From positions 1-37,822 of the forward strand of contig NZ_LSIC01000185.1 of the NCBI RefSeq assembly GCF_001556045.1: a stretch of 37,822 nt of DNA. The letters run 5' to 3'. The notes beneath the pieces are model-generated. The model searched no databases and was not told the origin of the DNA. It was given only the letters and a program-made list of their open reading frames with translations. The number at the start of each line of letters is the position of its first letter. Positions within the stretch are counted from its first letter, which is position 1. The position numbers and the translations under genes were made by a program. This document shows, one piece after another, positions 26,026 to 33,548 of the stretch. Origin of the DNA: Bradyrhizobium sp. CCH5-F6 (GTDB lineage: Bacteria; Pseudomonadota; Alphaproteobacteria; Rhizobiales; Xanthobacteraceae).

Positions 26026-26052
26026 GGCGGGGCGAGACAAGCTCGCCCCGCC
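26026..26052. terminator. Terminator hairpin between convergent paoC and a 50-residue gene
   Basis: An 11-bp perfect stem (GGCGGGGCGAG at 26026-26036, CTCGCCCCGCC at 26042-26052) with a 5-base loop. It sits eight bases after the paoC stop and nine bases beyond the end of the minus-strand gene at 26061, so it can serve both. There is no T tract. Confidence 0.7.
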
Positions 26053-26060
26053 GTCGCGCG

Positions 26061-26213
26061 TCAGTTCAGTTTCCTGCGGAGGGCCTTGAGCGCCTCCTTC
26101 TGCGCTTCGATGTATTGCTCGATGGTCTTGCGCAGCTCCTGCGAGTGGAGCTTGTCGGTGTCGCGCTGCACTTCGTCCAGTGCGGGTTCGGCATTTGCGA
26201 GCGTGGTCTTCAT
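26061..26213 (-). CDS. Small charged helical protein (50 residues)
   Basis: A complete short ORF from ATG 26213 to TGA at 26061. The product has 50 residues, begins MKTTLANAEPALDEV and ends EALKALRRKLN. It is hydrophilic, rich in Glu, Lys, Gln and Leu, and predicted to be one or two helices, with no signal or membrane segment. GGGG lies about seven bases before the start. A 9-bp hairpin lies 21-49 bases upstream of the start codon. I recognise no family. Independent transcription is suggested by its isolation between a convergent operon and the XRE regulator. Confidence 0.6.
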   Translation of the reverse strand: MKTTLANAEPALDEVQRDTDKLHSQELRKTIEQYIEAQKEALKALRRKLN

Positions 26214-26233
26214 GGCGTACCCCGTTGCGAAGC

Positions 26234-26262
26234 GGCCCCGGAGTGCCTAGGAGTCCGGGGCC
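26234..26262 (-). promoter_or_regulatory. Stable hairpin in the leader of the 50-residue gene
   Basis: GGCCCCGGA (26234-26242) and TCCGGGGCC (26254-26262) are perfect 9-bp arms with an 11-base loop containing CCTAGG. It lies 21 bases upstream of the start codon at 26213. It could be a leader structure, a terminator for minus-strand transcription from the XRE gene at 26442, or a repeat remnant. Bases 26263-26441 show no other clear feature. Confidence 0.5.
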
Positions 26263-26441
26263 ATAACCTCAGCACCTTTGCGAGGCTGCTCGGCTACGGA
26301 CTCGATAATAGGAGAGATGCCGCGAGCGGAAATTGAGGTGGCTCAAGCGCGGTTCGAATTTCGTGCCGCCGACGCCCCGTATTAATCCGGATTTGATGTT
26401 CTCGACCGAGGTGTGACGCGGAGATCGAACGCGCAGGCTCC

Positions 26442-26990
26442 TCAGAAGGTCGGCGGCGTGCAGGCCGAGATGACTTCGCAGGGCTTGCCGCCGACACAGC
26501 GGAAGCGATGCGGACGGCGGCTCTCGAAATAATAGGCATCGCCCGGGTTGAGGATGCGGCGCTCGTCCTCGACGGTGACCTCGAGCTTGCCCGAGATCAC
26601 GATGCCGCCTTCCTCGCCGTCATGGACCAGGTGGACGCGCCCGGTGTCGCTCCCCGGCTCGTAACGCTCCTTCAGGATCTGGAGGCTGCGGCCGAACAGA
26701 TTGTCGCCGACTTGCCGATACGAGATCGGCTTCTTGCCGACCTCGGTCAGCTCTTCCGCGCGGTAAAAGATCTTGCGCCTCGATTCCGGCTCCAGCGCGA
26801 AGAACTCGGCGAGCCCCATCGGAATGCCGTCGAGGATGCGCTTGAGCGCGCCGACCGAGGGGTTCATCTGGTTGGACTCGATCAGCGAGATCGTCGAATT
26901 GGTGACGCCGGCGCGCTTGGCGAGCTCGCGCTGCGACAGCTTGTGGCGCGCCCGGATGAATCGCAGCCGTCCACCGATGTCGACGCTCAT
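26442..26990 (-). CDS. XRE-cupin transcriptional regulator (PuuR-like)
   Basis: 182 residues. The N-terminal XRE helix-turn-helix (about 8-62) reads LRFIRARHKLSQRELAKRAG then VTNSTISLIESNQMNPSV. The C-terminal cupin (about 105-178) contains HLVHDGEEGGIVISGKLEV and NPGDAYYFESRRPHRFRCVG. E. coli PuuR, with the same architecture, represses putrescine catabolism. Here the gene is divergent from an omega-aminotransferase and close to a DadA-like dehydrogenase, which supports control of amine or amino-acid catabolism (inferred). The 148-base gap to the aminotransferase carries an 11-bp direct repeat. Confidence 0.9.
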   Translation of the reverse strand: MSVDIGGRLRFIRARHKLSQRELAKRAGVTNSTISLIESNQMNPSVGALKRILDGIPMGLAEFFALEPESRRKIFYRAEELTEVGKKPISYRQVGDNLFGRSLQILKERYEPGSDTGRVHLVHDGEEGGIVISGKLEVTVEDERRILNPGDAYYFESRRPHRFRCVGGKPCEVISACTPPTF

Positions 26991-27073
26991 GCAGCTTGCC
27001 CCTGTTGCAGGTGTTGCGGATCGCGCAAATATGGACCGGAGGGGCCAGTCGGATCAATGGCTTGCAGCTTGCC
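26990..27073. promoter_or_regulatory. Direct repeats in the divergent promoter region of the XRE regulator
   Basis: TGCAGCTTGCC occurs at 26990-27000, touching the regulator's start codon, and again at 27063-27073, 73 bases away and 66 bases before the aminotransferase start. Identical 11-mers on either side of a divergent promoter are candidates for operator sites of the XRE-cupin protein. Confidence 0.35.
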
Positions 27074-27138
27074 AGAAAAGGACTTGTTGCGGTTCCGAAA
27101 GCGTGGCTCAGCTATGGGGTCAGCAAAGGAGCGCGGCC

Positions 27139-28467
27139 GTGACCCTTCATCAGATCCCGAACACCATCAAGACCGATTCATACTGGATGCCGTTCACGGC
27201 CAACCGGCAGTTCAAGAAGTCGCCGCGCCTGTTCTCCTCGGCCGAGGGCATGTACTACACCAGCGTCGACGGCCGCCAGGTGATCGATGGCTCCGCCGGC
27301 CTCTGGTGCGTCAATGCCGGCCACGGCCGCAAGCAGATCGCCGCCGCCGTCGAGCGGCAGCTGATGACGCTGGACTTCGCGCCGTCGTTCCAGATGGGCC
27401 ATCCGCTGGCGTTCGACTTCGCCGAGCGGCTCGCCGAGATCGCGCCGAAGGGCCTCGACCGCGTCTTCTTCACCAACTCCGGCTCCGAGTCGGTCGACAC
27501 CGCGCTGAAGATCGCGCTCGCCTATCACCGCGCCAACGGCCAGGCGAGCCGCACCCGCCTGATCGGCCGCGAGCGCGGTTATCACGGCGTCGGCTTCGGC
27601 GGCACCTCGGTCGGCGGCATGGTTGCCAACCGCCGCGCCTTCACCACCCTCCTGCCGGGCGTCGACCACATCCGCCACACCCATGATCTCACCCGCAACG
27701 CCTTCGCCAAGGACCTGCCCGAGCATGGCGCCGAGCTCGCCGACGATCTCGAGCGTCTGGTGGCCCTGCACGGCGCCGAGACCATCGCCGCCGTCATCGT
27801 CGAGCCGGTGCCGGGCTCGACCGCGGTGCTGCCGCCGCCGAAGAACTATCTCCAGCGCCTGCGCGCGATCTGCGACAAGCACGGCATCCTGCTGATCTTC
27901 GACGAGGTCATCACCGGCTTCGGCCGCCTCGGCACCCCGTTTGCCGCCAACTTCTTCGGCGTCACGCCGGACCTGATGACGACCGCCAAGGGCATCACCA
28001 ACGGCACCGTGCCCTGCGGCGCGGTGTTCGCCAGCCGCAAGATCTACGACGGCATGATGAACGGCCCGGAGAACACGATCGAGCTGTTCCACGGCTACAC
28101 CTATTCGGCGCATCCGGTGGCCTGTGCCGCCGGCATCGCGACCCTCGACATCTACAAGGACGAGGGCCTGCTCACGCGCGGTGCCTCGCTCGCCGAATAC
28201 TGGCGCGATGCGCTGCATTCGCTGAAGGGCCTGCCGAACGTCGTCGACATCCGCAATTGCGGCCTGATGGGCGCGGTCGAGCTGGCGCCGCGCGACGGCG
28301 TGGTCGGCGCGCGCGGCTACGACATGCTGGTCGATTGCTTCAACAACGGCCTCTACCTTCGCACCGGCGGCGACTCCGTTGCGATGTCGCCCCCGCTCAT
28401 CGTCGAGAAGAGCCACATCGACCAGATGGTCTCGATCCTCGGCGATGCCATCAAGCGGGTGGCCTGA
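27139..28467 (+). CDS. Class III omega-aminotransferase (beta-alanine/polyamine:pyruvate type)
   Basis: 442 residues from GTG 27139 with AGGAG upstream. The fold-type I PLP enzyme shows FFTNSGSESVDTALK (phosphate binding), ERGYHGVGFGG, LIFDEVITGFGRLG with D255 and the PLP-binding K284 in MTTAKGITNG. LFHGYTYSAHPVACAA is typical of omega-amino acid:pyruvate aminotransferases. The start residues TDSYWMPFTANRQFK are a family hallmark. Likely reactions are transamination of beta-alanine or omega-amines to pyruvate. Reading the frame from 26773 would add 122 residues that overlap the regulator on the other strand, so I rejected that start. Confidence 0.92.
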   Translation: MTLHQIPNTIKTDSYWMPFTANRQFKKSPRLFSSAEGMYYTSVDGRQVIDGSAGLWCVNAGHGRKQIAAAVERQLMTLDFAPSFQMGHPLAFDFAERLAEIAPKGLDRVFFTNSGSESVDTALKIALAYHRANGQASRTRLIGRERGYHGVGFGGTSVGGMVANRRAFTTLLPGVDHIRHTHDLTRNAFAKDLPEHGAELADDLERLVALHGAETIAAVIVEPVPGSTAVLPPPKNYLQRLRAICDKHGILLIFDEVITGFGRLGTPFAANFFGVTPDLMTTAKGITNGTVPCGAVFASRKIYDGMMNGPENTIELFHGYTYSAHPVACAAGIATLDIYKDEGLLTRGASLAEYWRDALHSLKGLPNVVDIRNCGLMGAVELAPRDGVVGARGYDMLVDCFNNGLYLRTGGDSVAMSPPLIVEKSHIDQMVSILGDAIKRVA

Positions 28468-28537
28468 TAATTGCTCTCGCCGTTGCGAGTTGTTTCCTTG
28501 CAGCGGCGAGCGTGATGCCGCGGGAGTTTGACGAAGC

Positions 28538-29803
28538 GTGAAAGTTCTGATCCTCGGTAGCGGTGTCATCGGTGTCACCTCTGCCTACTACCTCGCACGT
28601 GCCGGTCATGACGTGACGGTCGTCGACCGTCAGCCGGAGCCGGCACTGGAGACCTCTTTCGCCAATGCCGGCGAGGTGTCGCCCGGCTATTCCTCGCCCT
28701 GGGCCGGTCCCGGCGTGCCGGTGAAGGCGGTCAAGTGGCTCTTGATGAAGCACGGCCCGCTGGTGATCCGGCCCAAGCTCGATCCCGTGATGTGGGTCTG
28801 GCTGCTCAAGATGCTGCGCAACTGCACAAGCGAGCGCTACGCGGTCAACAAGAGCCGGATGATTCCGATCGCGGAATATAGCCGCGATTGCCTGCGCGAC
28901 CTGCGCCGCGACATCGGCATCCAGTATGACGATCGCGCACAGGGCACGCTCCAGCTGTTCCGCTACCAGGCGCAGCTCGACGGCACCGGTGAAGACATCG
29001 CGGTGCTCAAGCAATACGGCGTTCCCTTCGAGGTGCTGAGCCGCGAGGGCTGCATCGCGGTCGAGCCGGCGCTATCAGGCGTGAAGGAGAAGTTCGTCGG
29101 CGGCCTTCGCCTGCCGCAGGACGAGACCGGCGACTGCCACATGTTCACGCAGGCGCTCGCCAGGCATGCCCAGGCGCTCGGCGTGCGCTTCATGTTCAAC
29201 ACCGGCATCGACCGCATCGTCACCGAGGGCGCCCGCGTCAGCGGCGTTGCGACCAGCGCCGGCCTGTTGCAGGCGGACGCTTACGTGCTCGCGCTCGGCA
29301 GCTGGTCGTCGCGGCTGGTGGCGCCGCTCGGCATCTCGTTGCCGGTCTATCCGGTCAAGGGCTACTCGATCACGGTGCCGATCAAGGACGCCTCCGGCGC
29401 GCCGGAATCCACCGTGATGGACGAGAGCTACAAGGTTGCGATCACCCGCCTCGGCGATCGCATCCGCGTCGGCGGCACGGCGGAAATCTCGGGCTATTCG
29501 GACAAGCTCTATGACGCGCGGCGCGCCACGCTCGACCATTCGTTGACCGACCTGTTTCCGCGCGGCGGCGATCTCGCCAAGGCGACGTTCTGGAGCGGCC
29601 TGCGTCCGATGACGCCGGACGGCCCGCCTGTGATCGGCCCGACGCAATACGCCAATCTCCACCTCAACACCGGCCACGGCACGCTGGGCTGGACGATGTC
29701 CTGCGGCTCTGGCCGGGTGCTCGCCGACATGCTGTCAGGCAAGAAGCCGGAGATCGACGTCAGCGCGCTGACGGTGGACAGGTATAGTCACCGCTTCGGG
29801 TGA
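28538..29803 (+). CDS. dadA: D-amino-acid dehydrogenase small subunit family (DadA)
   Basis: 421 residues, GTG start with GGGAG upstream. The FAD-binding motif is [21 protein letters not shown], followed by [22 protein letters not shown], a well-known DadA segment. The DAO-fold C-terminus has [20 protein letters not shown] and [18 protein letters not shown]. DadA oxidises D-amino acids to keto acids and passes electrons to the respiratory chain at the inner membrane. It lies 70 bases after the aminotransferase on the same strand. The pair could work on alanine: the aminotransferase makes L-alanine from pyruvate, and DadA oxidises the D form. No alanine racemase is present here. Confidence 0.92.
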   Translation: MKVLILGSGVIGVTSAYYLARAGHDVTVVDRQPEPALETSFANAGEVSPGYSSPWAGPGVPVKAVKWLLMKHGPLVIRPKLDPVMWVWLLKMLRNCTSERYAVNKSRMIPIAEYSRDCLRDLRRDIGIQYDDRAQGTLQLFRYQAQLDGTGEDIAVLKQYGVPFEVLSREGCIAVEPALSGVKEKFVGGLRLPQDETGDCHMFTQALARHAQALGVRFMFNTGIDRIVTEGARVSGVATSAGLLQADAYVLALGSWSSRLVAPLGISLPVYPVKGYSITVPIKDASGAPESTVMDESYKVAITRLGDRIRVGGTAEISGYSDKLYDARRATLDHSLTDLFPRGGDLAKATFWSGLRPMTPDGPPVIGPTQYANLHLNTGHGTLGWTMSCGSGRVLADMLSGKKPEIDVSALTVDRYSHRFG

Positions 29804-29815
29804 AACTCTCTCCGC

Positions 29816-29890
29816 GTCATTGCGAGGAGCTCTTGCGACGAAGCAATCCAGAATGCCTCTACGGCGAAAGTCTGGATTGCTTCGCTTGCA
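29816..29890. repeat. Intergenic inverted repeat
   Basis: Perfect 14-bp arms CGAAGCAATCCAGA (29839-29852) and its complement (29871-29884) are preceded by TCATTGCGAGGAGC. This sequence type is a common dispersed repeat in Bradyrhizobium and Rhodopseudomonas. The remaining bases up to 29981 show nothing clear. Confidence 0.8.
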
Positions 29891-29981
29891 CTCGAAGGTT
29901 GCCGCGTGCGCGATCGGCTCGGCATGTGAGAAGGCGCCTCCCGATCAAGGGCTGCGCCTTGCAATGATCGGCAGCTAGACC

Positions 29982-30212
29982 TCAGCAGCGGCCTTGCTTC
30001 CACAGGCCGGGCGGGCAGCCGTGACCGCGCCAGCCGACCTTGCGTCCGTGCGACCATCCGGGGGGCGTGCCGTGGTGATGACGGCCCATCGAATGACCGT
30101 GGCCATGACCATGGCCATGACCGCCGCCATGTCCGCCCTTGGCCAGTGCAGGGCTCGTCAACGTGAAGCCGGCCGCGATGATCAGCGACGCGGCGAGCGC
30201 GAGTTTCTTCAT
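29982..30212 (-). CDS. Tiny exported histidine-rich protein
   Basis: 76 residues from ATG 30212 (or the adjacent ATG 30215), with GGAGGA just upstream. A Sec signal peptide (about 1-24) ends in SPALAKG. The mature protein is about 50 residues with a Gly-His repeat (GHGHGHGHGHS), RHHHG, and a C-terminal GWRGHGCPPGLWKQGRC with two Cys. The composition suggests binding of Ni, Zn or Cu in the periplasm (inferred). A consensus EcfG promoter at 30253-30277 gives a leader of about 34 bases. The longer open frame to 30335 reads through that promoter and is rejected. Confidence 0.75.
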   Translation of the reverse strand: MKKLALAASLIIAAGFTLTSPALAKGGHGGGHGHGHGHGHSMGRHHHGTPPGWSHGRKVGWRGHGCPPGLWKQGRC

Positions 30213-30252
30213 CATGTCCTCCAAATGGGCGAGCGCATTTGTCCGTTCAATG

Positions 30253-30277
30253 AACGAACTGTCGGCAGCTAGGTTCC
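30253..30277 (-). promoter_or_regulatory. EcfG (general stress response) promoter, GGAAC-N16-CGTT
   Basis: On the minus strand GGAAC (30277-30273) is followed by exactly 16 bases and then CGTT (30256-30253). This is the consensus for the alphaproteobacterial EcfG/SigT sigma factor controlled by PhyR-NepR. The -10 element lies 41 bases before ATG 30212, a natural promoter distance. Bases 30278-30364 up to the end of the gamma-glutamyltransferase gene show no gene. Confidence 0.75.
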
Positions 30278-30364
30278 TTGCGAATGTGGAGGAGTCGTGA
30301 CGCTCGCGCGGATACGTCATCGCGCAAGGGCTCAACGCGCGCTGGCATCATCTCGCATGCGAGC

Positions 30365-31954
30365 TCAGTCTTCCGCGACCGCGTCGGACCAGGGGTGAAA
30401 GATCTCGACCGCCCCAAAATTCGTGTCGCCCTCGCGCATCACCACGCTCGGGCAGGCGAATTTCGGCGGCAGCGACTGCACCAGCGCTTCCTCGTAGTCG
30501 AAGCGGGCTGCGAGCTCCTTGCGCACGTCCGCCGGCAGCCGGCCGTCGCCGATCACGACGGCGCCTTCGCTGGCGTCGATGCGCGGCTGATGCAGGGCGG
30601 CCTCGAGCTGCATGCCGTAGTCCATGGCAAAGGACACGAGCTGCATCACGGACGGCAGGATGCGGCGGCCGCCGGAAGCGCCGATCGCCAGCCGCCTGCC
30701 GTCGGCGGCTTCGGCGATGACGGGCGTGTAATTGGTGAGACAGCGTTTGCCCGGAGCCAGAGAATTCGTGGTGCCCGGCGTCGGGTCAAACCACATGATG
30801 CCGTTATTCATCGCGATGCCGGTGTGCGGCGTCACGTATTTGGAGCCGAACAGGGACAGCAGCGTCTGCGTCACCGCGGCCATGTTGCCGTGACGGTCGA
30901 CCACCGAGAAATGCGTGGTGCAAGCCGGCGCCAGATATTCGGCCCCGAGCGCGCGCTTGCCGGCGGCATCGCCCATGTCGTTCAGTCGCTCGCGATAGGC
31001 CGATTGCAGCGCGGCGGCATAGTCGGCGTAAGTGGTCGCATCGGGCTGGCCTGCCGGTTTGAGGTTCTGCTGCAACAGTCGCAGCGCATGTGCCAGCGTC
31101 GGCCCGGCGGTGAGCTCGGGCGTCGCCAGCACTCTTCCGCCGCGGTAGGGGATCGCCAGCGCCTCGCGCGAATGCGCCCGGAAGGCGGCGAGATCCTCTA
31201 CCGACAGCGCGCCGCCATCGGCGCCGATGTCCGAAGCAATGCTCCGCGCGATGTCGCCCTGGTAGAAATCACGCGGGCCGGCTTCGGCGAGCCGAGTCAG
31301 GGTTGCCTGCAGCGTGTCGAGACGCAGTCGCGTCTGCGATTTGATGCCCCATGGCGCGCTGGGCGGCAGGCCGTCCTTCAGATAGCTGGCCGCGCTGGCT
31401 GGATAGCGCCTGAGATCCGCGGCTCCGCTGGTGATCATCAGCGTTGTCCACCAATCCACCAGCATGCCTTCGCCGGCGAGCGCCGCGCCGGGAGCCACCA
31501 GATCCTTCCACGGCAGCTTGGCGTGGCGGCGATGCGCCTCCTCCATGCCCGCGACAACGCCGGGCACGGCGATTGCGCCCGGGCCGTGGATGTTGCGATC
31601 GTCCTTCACGCGCGGCCAGGGAAACAGGTCCGAGGCTGCGCCCTCGCCGCTGAGTGGATAGTCCGAAATACGCAGGCTCTGCGGCGCGCACATGCCGTAG
31701 TCGATCACCTCGTAGCGATTTTCCTTCGCACGGTAGAGCACCATCGCACCGCCGCCGCCGATTCCGCTGTTCCAGGGCTCCAGCACGTTCAGGGCAAACG
31801 TGGTTGCGACGACCGCGTCCACGCAATCGCCTCCCGCGGCCAACACCTGTGCTCCGACCTCGGCCGCGCGTCGCGATTGCGCCGCGACGATGCCGCCTTT
31901 GGATGTGATTGCCGACTTGCGGACGGTTTGGTTGAAGCTGAACTGATGAGGCAT
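30365..31954 (-). CDS. ggt: Gamma-glutamyltransferase family Ntn-hydrolase
   Basis: 529 residues. The large-subunit part has AVVATTFALNVLEPWNSGIGGGGAMVLY. The predicted autocleavage site is C345/T346 in ACTTHFSVVDRHGN, giving an N-terminal Thr nucleophile on the small subunit, followed by GIAMNNGIMWFDP and the oxyanion segment GASGGRRILPSV. Most bacterial GGTs are secreted. This one has no signal peptide (MPHQFSFNQTVRKSAI), so a cytoplasmic location is likely. Substrates could be glutathione, gamma-glutamyl amines or a cephalosporin-acylase-like compound. Its start is about 100 bases from the divergent crotonase gene. Confidence 0.9.
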   Translation of the reverse strand: MPHQFSFNQTVRKSAITSKGGIVAAQSRRAAEVGAQVLAAGGDCVDAVVATTFALNVLEPWNSGIGGGGAMVLYRAKENRYEVIDYGMCAPQSLRISDYPLSGEGAASDLFPWPRVKDDRNIHGPGAIAVPGVVAGMEEAHRRHAKLPWKDLVAPGAALAGEGMLVDWWTTLMITSGAADLRRYPASAASYLKDGLPPSAPWGIKSQTRLRLDTLQATLTRLAEAGPRDFYQGDIARSIASDIGADGGALSVEDLAAFRAHSREALAIPYRGGRVLATPELTAGPTLAHALRLLQQNLKPAGQPDATTYADYAAALQSAYRERLNDMGDAAGKRALGAEYLAPACTTHFSVVDRHGNMAAVTQTLLSLFGSKYVTPHTGIAMNNGIMWFDPTPGTTNSLAPGKRCLTNYTPVIAEAADGRRLAIGASGGRRILPSVMQLVSFAMDYGMQLEAALHQPRIDASEGAVVIGDGRLPADVRKELAARFDYEEALVQSLPPKFACPSVVMREGDTNFGAVEIFHPWSDAVAED

Positions 31955-32058
31955 GATGACGTCTTATGTGCTGCGTTGAGGTCGACGCTACGCGATTGGC
32001 GGAGCGCGCGGACAATGGCACATCGGAGCCAACGAGAACATCAAAAGGGAGAGGCGAC

Positions 32059-32832
32059 ATGGCTGGTGTGAAACAGGCGCGGGATGGTGCGGTCGGGATC
32101 TTGAGCCTCGACGAGCCGGCCAGCCTGAATGCGATGACCCCGGACCTGCTCGGCGCGCTCGCCGCCGCCGTTGCGGAGATGACGAAGGACGAGGACGTTC
32201 GCGCCCTTGTCCTCACCGGAGAGGGGCGCGGGTTCTGCTCGGGCCAGAACCTGAAGGCCTCGGAGGCGCTCGGCGAGGACATCGCCGCCGGCGTGATGCG
32301 CTTCTACTGGCCCGCCTTCAAGGCCTTGCGCGAGTGCCGCGTGCCCGTCGTCGTCGCCGTCAATGGCGTCGCGGCCGGCGGCGGCTTCAGCCTCGCGATG
32401 GCCGGCGACATGATCGTGGCGGCGAAGTCTGCAAGCTTCATCCAGGTGTTCAGCCGCATTGCGCTTGTGCCGGATCTCGGCTCGACCTGGCTGCTGCCGC
32501 GGCTGATCGGCCGGCAGCGCGCGCTCGAGCTGATGCTCCTGAACGAGCCGCTTACGGCCGAACGCGCCCAGGAGATCGGCCTGGTGCGGCAGGTCGTCGA
32601 GGACGCGAAGCTGATGGAGGAGGCGCTCGCCCTGGCCCGCCGCCTCGCCGAGGGACCGACGCGCGCTTTGGTCGCAACGCGCGCGCTCATCGAGGAGAGC
32701 GAGCATGCGACCTACGAGGCGCAGTTCCGCCGCGAGATCGAGCTTCAAGCCACGATCCGCAAGAGCGCCGATGCCATCGAAGGCCGCAACGCCTTCGTCG
32801 AGAAGCGCAAGGCGAGGTTTACGGGGCAGTGA
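32059..32832 (+). CDS. Enoyl-CoA hydratase/isomerase (crotonase; PaaG-like)
   Basis: 257 residues from ATG 32059 with GGGAGAGG upstream. The CoA-binding/oxyanion segments are LTGEGRGFCSGQNL and NGVAAGGGFSLAMAGDMI. The active-site region FSRIALVPDLGSTWLLPRLIG has Asp where hydratases carry Glu, the pattern of PaaG-type isomerases and some other crotonases. A role in aromatic or fatty-acid CoA metabolism is likely, but the substrate is not determined. The in-frame extension from 31966 lacks a family-like N-terminus. The gene is alone on its strand. Confidence 0.9.
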   Translation: MAGVKQARDGAVGILSLDEPASLNAMTPDLLGALAAAVAEMTKDEDVRALVLTGEGRGFCSGQNLKASEALGEDIAAGVMRFYWPAFKALRECRVPVVVAVNGVAAGGGFSLAMAGDMIVAAKSASFIQVFSRIALVPDLGSTWLLPRLIGRQRALELMLLNEPLTAERAQEIGLVRQVVEDAKLMEEALALARRLAEGPTRALVATRALIEESEHATYEAQFRREIELQATIRKSADAIEGRNAFVEKRKARFTGQ

Positions 32833-32849
32833 GGTCGGGAAGCGTTTCC

Positions 32850-32881
32850 CCGGGGCTTGTCATGGCCGAGACAAGCCCGGG
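32850..32881. repeat. Palindrome between convergent genes
   Basis: GGGCTTGTC (32853-32861) and GACAAGCCC (32870-32878) form a 9-bp stem with an 8-base loop, extended by two more pairs after a mismatch. It lies 20 bases after the crotonase stop and before the end of the minus-strand gene at 32926, and probably stops transcription from both sides. Confidence 0.6.
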
Positions 32882-32925
32882 CATGACGCGTGGAGAGAGC
32901 GGTCTGTCAGGAGAGTGGACCGCGT

Positions 32926-33102
32926 TCAGAGTGAGCGGTCCAGCCGGCTGGCCTGATACTTGGCGTGCCATTTCGGGCCAGGTCCGCGCATGTAATGCAG
33001 CTCGGGACGGTAAGGGTTGCCTGCGACGCGCATCAGCGTCTGCCATTTGGTGGCGACGAAGTTCAGCGGTTGGCGGAGCAGGCTCAAGGACGCGAGCAAC
33101 AT
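32926..33102 (-). CDS. Small basic protein downstream of the DUF6894 gene (58 residues)
   Basis: A complete ORF from ATG 33102 to TGA at 32926. The product has 58 residues. It begins with a short hydrophobic N-terminus (MLLASLSLLRQPL), continues with NFVATKWQTLMRV and NPYRPELHYMRGPGPKWH, and is basic and aromatic-rich. GAGGTG lies five bases before the start and overlaps the stop codon of the DUF6894 gene, so the two are coupled in an operon. I recognise no family. The Pro-Tyr-Arg-Pro and GPGPKWH segments look like conserved motifs rather than random translation. Confidence 0.6.
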   Translation of the reverse strand: MLLASLSLLRQPLNFVATKWQTLMRVAGNPYRPELHYMRGPGPKWHAKYQASRLDRSL

Positions 33103-33111
33103 GGCATCACC

Positions 33112-33345
33112 TCAATGCGGCTTGCCGAGCATGGCGGTGAAGGGGAGATCGAAGATCTCCTCGCCATCGTCGTCGCTGACATGAATCACCCAGTCGCGCC
33201 AATCCTCGCTGCTCGGCGTCTGGATCATCGACCGCATGATCTGGGCGGCATGGTCGCGGGCCTCGGTGAGATTGGACACGGCGGCGCCGGAACGGTCGAT
33301 CAGCGTGCCCTCGGTATTGGAGCAGTGGAAATAGACCTGGACCAT
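33112..33345 (-). CDS. DUF6894-like small protein
   Basis: 77 residues from ATG 33345 with AGGAGG six bases upstream. It begins MVQVYFHCSNTEGTLIDRSG, continues with SNLTEARDHAAQIMRSMI and ends DWVIHVSDDDGEEIFDLPF. This order (aromatic strand, an acidic turn, a helix, then W.I.V.D..G..I..LPF) is typical of the DUF6894 proteins that are numerous in Bradyrhizobium. The function is unknown. The open frame to 33516 adds an unrelated N-terminal part. The 58-residue gene follows with its ribosome site over this gene's stop. Confidence 0.75.
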   Translation of the reverse strand: MVQVYFHCSNTEGTLIDRSGAAVSNLTEARDHAAQIMRSMIQTPSSEDWRDWVIHVSDDDGEEIFDLPFTAMLGKPH

Positions 33346-33548
33346 GTGCGCCTCCTGTGAGAGCGATCGGGACGGCAAACCGATACCACCCGAGGCATTC
33401 GCGAGACATTCGGGTCGAACCCGGTAAGGAAATCTACGGAGATTGGTCGCCGCGGAAGCCACAACAGGTTTCATCACAGGCGGGTGATGATCAACTGGAC
33501 GGCGTTCCGGCGACATGGAACAAGTTCTCCAGGAAATTCGGGGGCACC

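Noticed and set aside
26773..27138. An N-terminal extension of the aminotransferase, or a fusion with another protein
   Set aside because: The extra 122 residues are antisense to the XRE regulator and unrelated to the family. GTG 27139 has a ribosome site and the standard N-terminus.
30060..30130. A possible short tandem repeat or CRISPR-like array (repeated CATGGCCATGACC units)
   Set aside because: It is the coding sequence of the Gly-His repeat in the small exported protein. There are no spacers or regular repeat units.
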